Of a stretch of DNA of 42,681 nucleotides, positions 19,670 to 28,672 are shown one piece after another. The position numbers and the translations under genes were made by a program. The stretch's first letter is position 1; each line of letters starts with the position of its first letter. The DNA is from Lacihabitans sp. CS3-21 (GTDB lineage: Bacteria > Bacteroidota > Bacteroidia > Cytophagales > Spirosomataceae): the NCBI RefSeq assembly GCF_024343675.1, contig NZ_RJUD01000024.1, forward strand, positions 1-42,681, written 5' to 3'. A model generated the notes under the pieces. That model ran no database searches. It was given only the letters and a program-made list of their open reading frames with translations, and was not told where the DNA came from.

Positions 19670-20920
19670 ATGGAACCAAAAAATGATCAGTTTTACAATC
19701 CGTACTTTGTGGAAATCGATATATTAAATCAATTCGAAGCTATTTTTAAATACGCCAATGAGGGTATTGTCATTGCTGACAGTCAAAGTCGAATATTAAA
19801 AATTAATCCATCCGTATTAAAAACTTTTGGCTATGATACTGAAAGTGAAATCCTTGGCCAAAATATTGAAGTTTTAATTCCTAAAAGATTTCAGCATAAT
19901 CATGTTGGTCATCGTGAAAAATACATGGAAAACCCACATGCGAGAAGCATGGGTCTTCAGTTTGACTTGTTTGCCGTAAAAAAAGACGGCGTTGAATTTC
20001 CAGTAGAAGTGAGTCTTAGTCCATTCAAAAACTCTTTGGGAAGTTTTGTAATTTGCTTTATCATCGATATCACCAATAGAAAAAAAGCGGAAGAAAATGA
20101 AAAAAACTATCGGAAAGAACTTGAAAAAGAAGTAGAGGAAAGGACGCTAATTTTAAAAGAAGCCATTCAAAAGCTAGAAAAAACTAAAAATGAGCTTGAT
20201 AATTCATTGAAAAGAGAACAAGAACTCAACTCCATGAAAACAAAGTTCATATCCATCGCTTCCCACGAGTTTAGAACTCCATTATCGACGATTTTGTCAT
20301 CGCTCTCTTTGATGGAAAAATACAATGAATTGAACGATGTTGAAAAGCGAAATAAGCATAATGAAAGAATAAAGAAATCTATCAAAAATCTGACAGAAAT
20401 CTTGAATGATATCCTTTCAGTCAACAAAATAGAGGAAGGTAAAGTCATCATAAACCCAGAAACTTTCAACCTAAATAGTTTTGTAAATGATTTGATTTTG
20501 GATTTACATGGACTTTTAAAACCAGGGCAAAAACTCAACCTCATAGCTTCAGATATTGATGAAATAACCGTATATCAAGACCCCAAACTAATTAGACATA
20601 TTTTGATTAATCTTTTAACCAATGCCATAAAATTTTCAGGCGAAGATAGTCCAATAGATATAATTATAAATATGGATGACTCTGATGTTCTTTTCTCAGT
20701 CAAAGATTACGGATTAGGCATTCCAAAAGTCGACCACAAAAAACTGTTTACAAGATTTTTTAGATCAAGCAATGTAGAAAATATTCAAGGAACAGGGTTG
20801 GGTTTGAGTATCGTTTTGCAATATGTAAACTACCTAAAAGGAACCATTAAATTTTCAAGTGAAGTAGGCAAAGGAAGCATTTTTAATGTAAATTTACCTA
20901 GGAATCTAAAAACCCCATAA
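19670..20920 (+). CDS. PAS-domain sensor histidine kinase
   Basis: The kinase has 416 residues and no transmembrane segment, so it is cytoplasmic. An N-terminal PAS domain spans about 20-140. A coiled-coil linker (about 140-190) leads to a HisKA domain with the phospho-acceptor His199 in ASHEFRTPLST. The HATPase part has the N box (LLTNAIKF, near 315-322), the G1 box DYGLGIP and the G2 box GTGLGLSI. In the PAS domain, the stretch IPKRFQHNHVGHREKYMEN aligns without gaps to the haem-proximal helix of FixL, with His78 at the place of the haem-ligating His. The FixL Arg that contacts oxygen is replaced by a Phe. Many non-haem PAS domains share this stretch, so haem binding is only a possibility. 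The response regulator follows after 21 bases. Confidence 0.9.
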   Translation: MEPKNDQFYNPYFVEIDILNQFEAIFKYANEGIVIADSQSRILKINPSVLKTFGYDTESEILGQNIEVLIPKRFQHNHVGHREKYMENPHARSMGLQFDLFAVKKDGVEFPVEVSLSPFKNSLGSFVICFIIDITNRKKAEENEKNYRKELEKEVEERTLILKEAIQKLEKTKNELDNSLKREQELNSMKTKFISIASHEFRTPLSTILSSLSLMEKYNELNDVEKRNKHNERIKKSIKNLTEILNDILSVNKIEEGKVIINPETFNLNSFVNDLILDLHGLLKPGQKLNLIASDIDEITVYQDPKLIRHILINLLTNAIKFSGEDSPIDIIINMDDSDVLFSVKDYGLGIPKVDHKKLFTRFFRSSNVENIQGTGLGLSIVLQYVNYLKGTIKFSSEVGKGSIFNVNLPRNLKTP

Positions 20921-20941
20921 AAATAATAACTTCTTGCTCCC

Positions 20942-21997
20942 ATGAAAAAAATATTACTCATAGAAGACAACAACGAAATCAGAGAAAATACTTCCGAAAT
21001 ATTAGAACTGGATGGATATGAGGTAATTACAGCTGAAAATGGAAAATTAGGGGTCGAATTAGCCTCTAACTCAAAGCCTGATTTAATCATTTGCGATATC
21101 ATGATGCCTGTTTTGGATGGATATAGCGTGCTTCATTTACTTTCAAAAAATCCAGAAACAGAAAATATCCCTTTCATATTCCTGACCGCAAAAGCAGATC
21201 GTCAAGACTTTAGAAAAGGCATGGAAATGGGTGCTGATGACTACATTACCAAACCTTTTGATGACGTAGATTTGTTGAATGCCATAGAAAGTAGATTCAA
21301 AAAAATTGAACTTCTCGAGAAAAAATATTCGAGAAATATTGATGGACTAAACAACCTTGTGCGTGATGTGGGTGGCGAACAAGAACTTCGCAACTTGACC
21401 AACAACCGAGAAAAAAGAAAATACAAAAAAAAATCTGAAATATTTAGAGAAGGGGATTTTCCACTTTATTTGTTCTACATTGAAAAAGGGAAAATCAAAA
21501 CCTACAAAACTAATGAGGATGGCAAAGAGTTAATAATAAACCTCCACAACGAAGGTGATTTCTTTGGCTACGTAAATCTGATGCGAGAAAATAGCTATAT
21601 GGAATCTGCTGCAGCTCTAGAAGATTGTGAGGTAATCCTAATACCAAAATCTGAATTTTTCAAACTTATTCATCAAAACAGGCAGGTTTCTCAGAAATTC
21701 ATTAAAATGCTTTCTGACAACATCAAAGAAAACGAAGATCAACTCTTGAAACTGGCCTATAATTCTGTAAGAAAAAGAGTTTCAGAATGCCTCATTAAGT
21801 TTTTTGACCAAAACGAGGACAAGAAACCTGCGAATGGACTGAAAATAAGTAGGGAAGATTTATCAAATATGGCTGGAACATCCATAGAAACAGCCATTCG
21901 GACACTTTCTGATTTTAAAGATGAGAAATTGATTGAAATTTCTTCTGGAAAAATAAAAATCCTTAACCTGGAAAAACTACGCCACCTCAAAAATTAA
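20942..21997 (+). CDS. Response regulator with CRP/FNR-like output (REC-cNMP-like-HTH)
   Basis: The regulator has 351 residues. The receiver domain (about 1-120) has the acidic pair E8/D9, phospho-acceptor Asp52 in CDIMMP, Thr82 and Lys104 in TKPFD. A linker of about 30 residues leads to a cyclic-nucleotide-binding-like beta-roll (about 150-265) and a Crp-type winged helix (about 270-345). The phosphate-binding cassette is degenerate: where CRP has Glu72 and Arg82, this protein has Tyr210 and Glu221, so cNMP binding is unlikely and signalling probably comes through the receiver. The recognition helix reads SIETAIR, with Glu316 and Arg320 in the positions used by FNR and CRP to read TGA. It is in an operon with the upstream kinase. 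Its last 21 bases overlap the convergent rsmA. Confidence 0.92.
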   Translation: MKKILLIEDNNEIRENTSEILELDGYEVITAENGKLGVELASNSKPDLIICDIMMPVLDGYSVLHLLSKNPETENIPFIFLTAKADRQDFRKGMEMGADDYITKPFDDVDLLNAIESRFKKIELLEKKYSRNIDGLNNLVRDVGGEQELRNLTNNREKRKYKKKSEIFREGDFPLYLFYIEKGKIKTYKTNEDGKELIINLHNEGDFFGYVNLMRENSYMESAAALEDCEVILIPKSEFFKLIHQNRQVSQKFIKMLSDNIKENEDQLLKLAYNSVRKRVSECLIKFFDQNEDKKPANGLKISREDLSNMAGTSIETAIRTLSDFKDEKLIEISSGKIKILNLEKLRHLKN

Positions 21998-22798
21998 CTT
22001 TGTAAGCTCTACAAATTGCAGATAATCAAGGTTCTCCGCTCTCTTGTTGGCATAAGGTAGCTCTTTAGTAGTAATTGGTTTTAGGGCATTTGAAAGCATC
22101 TTTCTTCTTTGATTAAAGGCTGTTTTAACCACCAGTTTAAATTTTTTAAAGTCACAGTCTAGCACTTTATCATAATTTCTTACTAACCTAATAACGCCAG
22201 AATCTACTTTGGGAGGAGGATTAAAAGCACCTGGAAGGACCGTAAAACAGTATTCAATATCATAAAAAGCCTGAAGTAGCACGCTTAAAATACCATAGTC
22301 TTTATTTCCAGGCTTAGAAGCTATCCGTTGTCCCACTTCTTTTTGGACCATTCCAACGACTTCCTCAATTTGGTCTTTGTGATCCAATACAGTGAAAAAT
22401 ATTTGGGAAGAAATGTTGTAAGGAAAGTTTCCAATTATTCCAAATTTTTGATTATCAACCAATTGTAATTTTTCTTGAAAATTCATTTTTAAGAAATCAC
22501 CTTCTATTATTTTATTCTCAGCAATGGCAAAGTTCTTTTTTAAATAAGCTACCGACTCTGTGTCAATTTCCACCAATACCAAATCCAATTCATCTCTCTT
22601 CAATAAATATTGAGTTAAAACCCCCATTCCTGGGCCGATTTCAAGCACCAACTTATTGCTATTTTTGTCTTGGAATAAATCTACAATTCTTTTAGCGGCT
22701 TCGAGGTCTTTCAAAAAATGTTGACCTAAGTGTTTTTTTGCCCTTACGTTTTCCAAATGAAATTCTTTTTTATTGAAATAATACCCAAAATTAAGCAT
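21977..22798 (-). CDS. rsmA: 16S rRNA dimethyladenosine transferase
   Basis: RsmA (KsgA) dimethylates two adjacent adenosines near the 3' end of 16S rRNA during small-subunit assembly. Visible motifs are KKHLGQHFL at the N-terminus, LEIGPGMGVLT (SAM motif I), VEID, the catalytic NFPYNIS (motif IV), and FNPPPKVDSGVI. The 273-residue protein has about 14 residues more at the N-terminus than usual; a TTG at codon 15 would give the common length. Its 3' end overlaps the stop of the convergent response regulator by 21 bases. It is divergent from the hybrid kinase, with 40 bases between start codons. Confidence 0.96.
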   Translation of the reverse strand: MLNFGYYFNKKEFHLENVRAKKHLGQHFLKDLEAAKRIVDLFQDKNSNKLVLEIGPGMGVLTQYLLKRDELDLVLVEIDTESVAYLKKNFAIAENKIIEGDFLKMNFQEKLQLVDNQKFGIIGNFPYNISSQIFFTVLDHKDQIEEVVGMVQKEVGQRIASKPGNKDYGILSVLLQAFYDIEYCFTVLPGAFNPPPKVDSGVIRLVRNYDKVLDCDFKKFKLVVKTAFNQRRKMLSNALKPITTKELPYANKRAENLDYLQFVELTKLIFEVA

Positions 22799-22838
22799 TA
22801 ATTATTTAGATTTAGGCAGAAAAAGACCCTAAAGCTAA

Positions 22839-25800
22839 ATGGCAGAAATAATTTCAAACAAAGCAGAAACCCAAACTAAAGACAATTTTGATCTCCTTCA
22901 AGATTTTGTGGACAATACCTCCGACATCATCCTTATGTTGTCGCTAGTGGGTGAGTTTATGTTTGTAAACAATGCTTTTCTAGAAATTATAGGATATTCT
23001 AGAAACGAAATTAAGGAAATGTCCATAGATGACATATTGCATCCTGAATTTATAGATACCATAAAGACCAATTTTGAAAAAATAAAAAATGGTGAACCCA
23101 TAAGCGATTTTCTGTTGGTAATTAGAAACAAACAGAAAAAAAGAATTTATCTCTCAGGTGACATCAATTGTAGATATATAAAAGGCGAGCCGGTTTCATT
23201 CCGCTGTATCCTCAAAGACATCACCCAAAGACGGCGAGCTGAAGCCGCTCAAAATTTGTATTATGCCATTGCCCAGAGTAATCTCAACACAAAAAGCCTA
23301 GAGGGGTTTCTTTCGCAAGTTCACCAAAACCTTCAGAAAAATATTTATGCCAACAATTTCTTTGTAGCGGTTTATGAACCCGAGAACAACAGCATTTATT
23401 TCCCATATCATGTGGATGAATACTACGAAACCGGTCAGAATTACTTAAAACGTAAGCTTGGAAACGGACTCATAGAATATTCAATTTTGCAAAACAAACC
23501 ACTGATATTTAACAAAGAAGAACTGAGTTTATTAATTGAAAAGGAAAAACTCTTTATCTATGAATCCAACCTTCCAGCTGTTCAGATTTTAGTCCCACTC
23601 AAAATAAATGAGAAAACCATCGGTGTAATTGGCATTAAATCTTATTCTGATGAAAACAAGTTTTCTAGCCGCGACCTCGAACTTTTAGAGTTCGTATCGG
23701 GACAAATAGCCATTGCGATGGAAAGGAAAAAATCGGAAGAAGAACTAATGATTCAAACCTCCCGTTTAAACGCCATTTTTGATAGCAGCACACATTATAT
23801 TTGGACAGTAAATCAAAAGCGTCAACTGAGTTCTTTCAATAAAAATTATCATAACCTCATATTCGAGCAACTTGGAATTTCTCCAACCATCAATAGCAGT
23901 ATTGAAAAACTTGGCTGGAAGCTTATTTCATCGGACGACAGACCCACACTAAGAGAGAAATACAATCTTGCTTTCCAAGGTTTACCTCAATATTTTGAAA
24001 TGCATTGGGGAGAAAAAGATGGAGGAAACAATTGGTTTGAATTCTATTTAAACCCTATTTTGTCTGAAGATGATGGACAAATAGAAGAAGTATCTGGGAT
24101 TGCAAGAAATATCACTGAGAAGAAAAATGCCTTGATAAATCTTCAGAAAAGTGAAAATAAGTTTAGAAATACAATAGAGTCTTTCATTGACATTTACTAC
24201 AGGACAGATTTGGCGGGAAACGTTATTATGATTTCACCTTCTGTTTTTGCTCATACTGGTTATACGGTTGAAGAAGTAATTCATCAAAAAGTGGACAAAT
24301 TTTTTGAAAACGCAAAGAATTCATCCCAAGACATTAAAGCTCTTCTTAAAACTGGAAGCATTACAAATTTTGAAGTAATTGTAAAACGTAAAGACCAGAC
24401 ATTGAGGCAGTTTATGCTCAATATCAGAATGATAAAAGACTCAAAAGGCATACCTATAGAAGTAGAAGGCGTAGCAAGGGACATAACAGAGCTGATGAAA
24501 AGTGCCGAAGAACTCAAAAAAGCTAAAAATGAAGCAGAGCACTCGCTAAAAATAAAAGAGCAGTTTTTGGCTAATATGAGCCATGAAATCAGAACACCGA
24601 TGAATGGAATCATTGGGATGATAGATGTTTTGAACGAAACTCCTTTAGAAAAAAATCAAAAAGATTATGTTCAAACTATAAAAAAATCATCAGAAACCCT
24701 ACTGACTATCCTAAACGATATCCTTGATTTGTCGAAAATCGAGGCTGGCAAAATGGAACTCGTTTATAAGCCTTTTGAAATAAGTGAAACATTAAGCAAT
24801 CTCGTGGCACTTTTTAACCAAAAAGCCCTGGAGAAAAATAATCAATTGATATTCGATATTGATACAAAAACCCCGTCTTGCATAGAAGGTGACCAGATTC
24901 GATTATTGCAAATCCTATCTAATTTAACTTCTAATGCTATTAAATTCACTCGAGATGGAGTGATTAGGGTTAAGGTAACCAGTTTACCATTAGTTTCTAA
25001 TGAACATTTGGTAAAATTCGAAATCATCGACTCAGGAATCGGGATCTCTGAAGAAAACCAGAAAAAATTATTTAGCTCATTCCAACAGTTGGACATTTCA
25101 ACGAAAAAGTCATTTGGAGGAACGGGGCTGGGATTGGTCATATCCAAAGAACTTTGCAGACAAATGGGCGGAGAGATAGGGCTAATTTCTAATCCCAATG
25201 AAGGAAGTAATTTTTGGTTCACAATTAAAGCCAAACAAGCCATAAAAGCTGATGTAACAGCTAGCGAATACGCAGAAAATGAAATATCATTCAATAATTA
25301 TTTCAAAAACTATTCGCCTAAAATACTCTTGGTAGACGATAATGCGGTAAATAGAAAAGTGGCCTCTGAGATACTAAAAAAAGCCAATTGTATTGTTGAA
25401 AGTGCAGATTCAGGACAAAAAGCGATTGATATTTTCACTCAAAATCAAGCTTTTGATGTTATATTGATGGATATTCAGATGCCTGAAATGGATGGAATAG
25501 AAACCACACAAATATTAAAAGAAAAATTTGGGAGTCAACTGCCCAAAGTTGTAGCCATGACCGCATATTCAATGCAACATGACCGGGAAAACTTTATTTC
25601 AAAGGGAATGGACGATTATATATCTAAACCAATCCGTGCCAATTTGCTCATCAAAAAGGTGGAAGAATATATTTCAGGTCAGAAAAAATCAGGACCTATT
25701 GCAGAAAAAGTTGATACTGAAGAAAAAACACAGTCTGGCGTTTACCAAATCTCAAGCGAAATCCCAGAATTTGATCCTGAAGTCATATCAAGCCTTCGAG

Positions 25801-26093
25801 ATATGGTGGGTCAAGAAATGCTTATATCTGTTTTTGAGGATTTTGAGAAAGAGGCAGAAGAACAAATAGCCCATTCGATTGAAGCATTTAAAAATAATGA
25901 TGTAGTAACTATCCAAAAAGAATTACATACTTTAAAAGGCAACTCAGGCACCATAGGTTTGATGCGAATTCATGAAATAACCAAAGATATTGAAGTACCC
26001 GCAAAAACAGGTAATCTGGAAGGTTTTGAAAAAAGAGTCGATCTATTAATGCATGAGTTTGAGCAATTTAAGTTGAAATACAAAAATATTTAA
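22839..26093 (+). CDS. Hybrid sensor histidine kinase with receiver and Hpt domains
   Basis: The protein has 1084 residues and no clear membrane segment. Domains in order are PAS (about 18-135), GAF (about 140-300), PAS (about 305-430), PAS (about 435-560), HisKA with His582 in MSHEIRTPMNG, HATPase with N box near 695-703 (SNLTSNAIKF), G1 DSGIGIS and G2 GGTGLGLV, receiver (about 827-945) with Asp878 in LMDIQMP and Lys930 in SKPI, and a C-terminal Hpt domain with His1030 in ELHTLKGNSG. This is a complete His-Asp-His relay lacking only a final receiver partner. The paired regulator is not encoded next to it; the REC-CRP protein at 20942 is a spatially close candidate but has its own kinase. The input ligand is unknown. 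Confidence 0.93.
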   Translation: MAEIISNKAETQTKDNFDLLQDFVDNTSDIILMLSLVGEFMFVNNAFLEIIGYSRNEIKEMSIDDILHPEFIDTIKTNFEKIKNGEPISDFLLVIRNKQKKRIYLSGDINCRYIKGEPVSFRCILKDITQRRRAEAAQNLYYAIAQSNLNTKSLEGFLSQVHQNLQKNIYANNFFVAVYEPENNSIYFPYHVDEYYETGQNYLKRKLGNGLIEYSILQNKPLIFNKEELSLLIEKEKLFIYESNLPAVQILVPLKINEKTIGVIGIKSYSDENKFSSRDLELLEFVSGQIAIAMERKKSEEELMIQTSRLNAIFDSSTHYIWTVNQKRQLSSFNKNYHNLIFEQLGISPTINSSIEKLGWKLISSDDRPTLREKYNLAFQGLPQYFEMHWGEKDGGNNWFEFYLNPILSEDDGQIEEVSGIARNITEKKNALINLQKSENKFRNTIESFIDIYYRTDLAGNVIMISPSVFAHTGYTVEEVIHQKVDKFFENAKNSSQDIKALLKTGSITNFEVIVKRKDQTLRQFMLNIRMIKDSKGIPIEVEGVARDITELMKSAEELKKAKNEAEHSLKIKEQFLANMSHEIRTPMNGIIGMIDVLNETPLEKNQKDYVQTIKKSSETLLTILNDILDLSKIEAGKMELVYKPFEISETLSNLVALFNQKALEKNNQLIFDIDTKTPSCIEGDQIRLLQILSNLTSNAIKFTRDGVIRVKVTSLPLVSNEHLVKFEIIDSGIGISEENQKKLFSSFQQLDISTKKSFGGTGLGLVISKELCRQMGGEIGLISNPNEGSNFWFTIKAKQAIKADVTASEYAENEISFNNYFKNYSPKILLVDDNAVNRKVASEILKKANCIVESADSGQKAIDIFTQNQAFDVILMDIQMPEMDGIETTQILKEKFGSQLPKVVAMTAYSMQHDRENFISKGMDDYISKPIRANLLIKKVEEYISGQKKSGPIAEKVDTEEKTQSGVYQISSEIPEFDPEVISSLRDMVGQEMLISVFEDFEKEAEEQIAHSIEAFKNNDVVTIQKELHTLKGNSGTIGLMRIHEITKDIEVPAKTGNLEGFEKRVDLLMHEFEQFKLKYKNI

Positions 26094-26104
26094 TCAAAAA
26101 AAAC

Positions 26105-26112
26105 TAATTTTG
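26105..26112 (+). promoter_or_regulatory. Bacteroidota-type -7 promoter box
   Basis: TAATTTTG is an exact TAnnTTTG match, 12 bases after the hybrid-kinase stop and 29 bases before the ATG of the metalloprotease. No -33 TTG is visible at the usual spacing. Confidence 0.5.
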
Positions 26113-26141
26113 CTTTTTGAAATTTGTCAGTAAAAAAAAAC

Positions 26142-28643
26142 ATGCCTCTCCAGAGAATAATCATATTTTTGGGCCTTATATTCTATTGGCATTCAGCTAA
26201 AAGTCAAGTATGGTGTGGTGCAACAGATTTTTCTGAAAGCGACAAAAAACTATATGCTGAAATACTTAAAAAAAGCCTTAATATAAAAAATGGCAGGAAA
26301 GGTGCCACATACGAGTTATATATAAAACCAAATGTTATACATAGCAGCTTATCTCCAATTTCGATCACTACAGAACAAGTTTTAGAATTGATAAACAAAC
26401 TAAATCTGGTGTTTTCTGAAATAAACATACGATTTTTAGTCGAGAACAACGTCGTTCAACACATTTATGACAATGAATTCTATGATTTAAAAACCGAAAG
26501 TGATGCCAATTTAAGAGCCAAATATGACAGTGATAATGCTATAAATTTATATTTTACGCATACCATTACCCGGCCAGATTTAAGCCTGCTGAATGGATAC
26601 AGCAGTTTACCAAACTTTAGCAAAAGATCTAACGCAGTGATTTTAAGCTATCGAGATAATGACCCTGTTAGTTTTTCACTACTAAAAGAAAAAATAGTTC
26701 CGCATGAATTTGGCCATTATTTTGGTTTACTCCATACTTACCAAGACAGCAACAACAATGATATCAAAAAAAGAGAATTGGTGACGAGAGGAATAGGAGC
26801 AAATTGCACCACTGCAGGTGATGAACTTTGCGATACACCCGCAGATCCATTTGAGAGAAACCCAGCACTCATTTCTTTGGATTGTGCAGAAAAAATCCCT
26901 TCTGATATTTTAGATTTTAATGGTGAAAATTACAGCCCTCCGATAGACAACTATATGTCTTATCACCACAAATGTGGACAACAATTTACTCCAATGCAGT
27001 TTCAGAGAATGGAATCTGGTCTTAATATTAGATTATCTTCTTTTGCTGAATACAAAATCACAAAAAACATATCCAACTTTTTGAGCATCACGGATTTAAA
27101 TAAAAAAATTTATTGCAAAGGTGATAGTATTACAGCTACTTTTCAAAAAACAGGCTCTTTTGAATCGAAAAATGAATTCAAAGTGGAGATATCAGACAAA
27201 AATGGAAGCAACTTTAGAGAGATTTTTGGATATAAAATTTTAAGCGATAAACAAATAAAAATACCCATCGACCAGTCCTGGGAGAATGGCAGTAATTATA
27301 GATTGATTATAACTTCTACGCTGCCTTATACCGAAAGCCCTATCAGTGAAAGCTTTGAGATTAAATCTTTGCCTTCCGCTGAGATTTCAAGCTCTCAAAA
27401 TGCGATTCAAAAAGGCGAAGAGCTACAATTAAACCTCAAATTTGGGGGGTCGGGTCCATGGAGTTTTAAAGATTGGGAGGGTTTCACTTACGAAAAAATC
27501 AACTCTGAAACCATCAATTTTGGTTTTTTGGCTGATTCCAGCAAATTATTCTTTATTTCTGAAATCAGCAATGTATGCGGACAAATTGACCAAATACCAA
27601 GTTTATATGTAGAGGTGTTGCAGCCTAATTTACAAATCCTAGGCTCCGAAACTTATTGTAATGAAAGTTTGATAGATTTACCTATTATTGGCTTGAGGCA
27701 AAATGAAGACCCAGATTATTATAGCGTACAAGTAAAAAACAGTAACCAGATTTTCAATATTTTACCAAAAATAAACTCTAACTCTTTACAATTTTATCTG
27801 CCTCAAGAAATTCAGAAGAATAAGCTTTACAGCCTGAAAGTTATGGGGAAAAAAGCAACAGACTTTAGTAATGCTTTCCAATTTATGGCAAAAAACCACC
27901 CCACACCACCTAATGTGATCAGTCCAGTTAATATCTGCTTTGGAACTCAAGATTATTTGCTCCAAGCCAGTGGGATGAATTTAAAATGGTATGAAAACGA
28001 AAGTTCGAAAGAGTTCACATACAGCACTTTAGTAAACGGAAAAACTGCAAATAAACAAATATTCTATGTTTCTCAGAGTGACTCCAACAATTGTGAAAGT
28101 AAAAAAAGCAAGATTGAAATCATAATTGATGAGCCAGTTGAGGCCGAAATAAGTGGTACCTCAAACATTAAATTAGGAGACTCCACCAGCCTAAATATTT
28201 CACTCAAAGGATCTGCCCCTTGGGTTTTGACTTTAGACCCACTCGGCGAAATAAAAGTAAACTCTGCCGAAACTAAAGTTTCTGTGAGTCCACTTTTTTC
28301 GACAGAATATAAATTATTGAAAGTATCTAATTATTGTGGAGTAGGAACCTCAAAAGGGTCGGCGGTGGTAAATGTGATATCAATTCTTGGAAACACAGCA
28401 TCTGATAATGATGCACTAAAAGTATTTCCAAATCCAGTTTACGACCAGAAAGTAAATTTCGAGATATTGGGTGATGAAATTTCTGAAGTCATTTTATTTT
28501 CTAACGAAGGAAAACGTTTAAAATCCTATAAGCTTATTGAAAAGTCAAAAGGTGAAATTATTTTACCTGATCTTAGTTTTGGAAAGTATAATCTTAAATT
28601 TTTCAGCAAAAAAAAGAGCTACACCTTCACAGTCATAAAATAA
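26142..28643 (+). CDS. Secreted M43-type zinc metalloprotease with T9SS C-terminal domain
   Basis: The protein has 833 residues. A signal peptide (about 1-22, ending HSAKSQ) is followed by a catalytic domain. The extended zinc motif HEFGHYFGLLH (188-198) and the downstream Met-turn NYMSYHHKCGQQFTPMQ are those of the M43 pappalysin-like family, and the GDELCDTPADP segment also fits. After it come several beta-sandwich-like segments with paired Cys. The last 75 or so residues (LKVFPNPVYD to YTFTVIK) form a type A T9SS sorting domain, with the FPNP start, an LFSNEGK turn and the LPDLSFGKYNLKF end. The protein is therefore exported across the outer membrane and probably cell-surface attached or released. 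The frame is open from a TTG at 26124; the ATG at 26142 gives the signal peptide. Confidence 0.92.
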   Translation: MPLQRIIIFLGLIFYWHSAKSQVWCGATDFSESDKKLYAEILKKSLNIKNGRKGATYELYIKPNVIHSSLSPISITTEQVLELINKLNLVFSEINIRFLVENNVVQHIYDNEFYDLKTESDANLRAKYDSDNAINLYFTHTITRPDLSLLNGYSSLPNFSKRSNAVILSYRDNDPVSFSLLKEKIVPHEFGHYFGLLHTYQDSNNNDIKKRELVTRGIGANCTTAGDELCDTPADPFERNPALISLDCAEKIPSDILDFNGENYSPPIDNYMSYHHKCGQQFTPMQFQRMESGLNIRLSSFAEYKITKNISNFLSITDLNKKIYCKGDSITATFQKTGSFESKNEFKVEISDKNGSNFREIFGYKILSDKQIKIPIDQSWENGSNYRLIITSTLPYTESPISESFEIKSLPSAEISSSQNAIQKGEELQLNLKFGGSGPWSFKDWEGFTYEKINSETINFGFLADSSKLFFISEISNVCGQIDQIPSLYVEVLQPNLQILGSETYCNESLIDLPIIGLRQNEDPDYYSVQVKNSNQIFNILPKINSNSLQFYLPQEIQKNKLYSLKVMGKKATDFSNAFQFMAKNHPTPPNVISPVNICFGTQDYLLQASGMNLKWYENESSKEFTYSTLVNGKTANKQIFYVSQSDSNNCESKKSKIEIIIDEPVEAEISGTSNIKLGDSTSLNISLKGSAPWVLTLDPLGEIKVNSAETKVSVSPLFSTEYKLLKVSNYCGVGTSKGSAVVNVISILGNTASDNDALKVFPNPVYDQKVNFEILGDEISEVILFSNEGKRLKSYKLIEKSKGEIILPDLSFGKYNLKFFSKKKSYTFTVIK

Positions 28644-28672
28644 AAAAAGAGCCTCGAAAGGCTCTTTTTTTT
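28642..28672. terminator. Bidirectional terminator between convergent genes
   Basis: GAGCCT (28649-28654) pairs with AGGCTC (28659-28664) across a CGAA tetraloop, with an A7 tract on the left and a T8 tract on the right. It serves the metalloprotease on + and the BON-LysM gene on -, whose stop begins at its edge. Confidence 0.92.

Noticed and set aside
19497-19727. 76-codon plus-strand frame between the small conserved gene and the kinase
   Set aside because: It crosses the operator and promoter of the kinase operon, overlaps its start and has no family resemblance.
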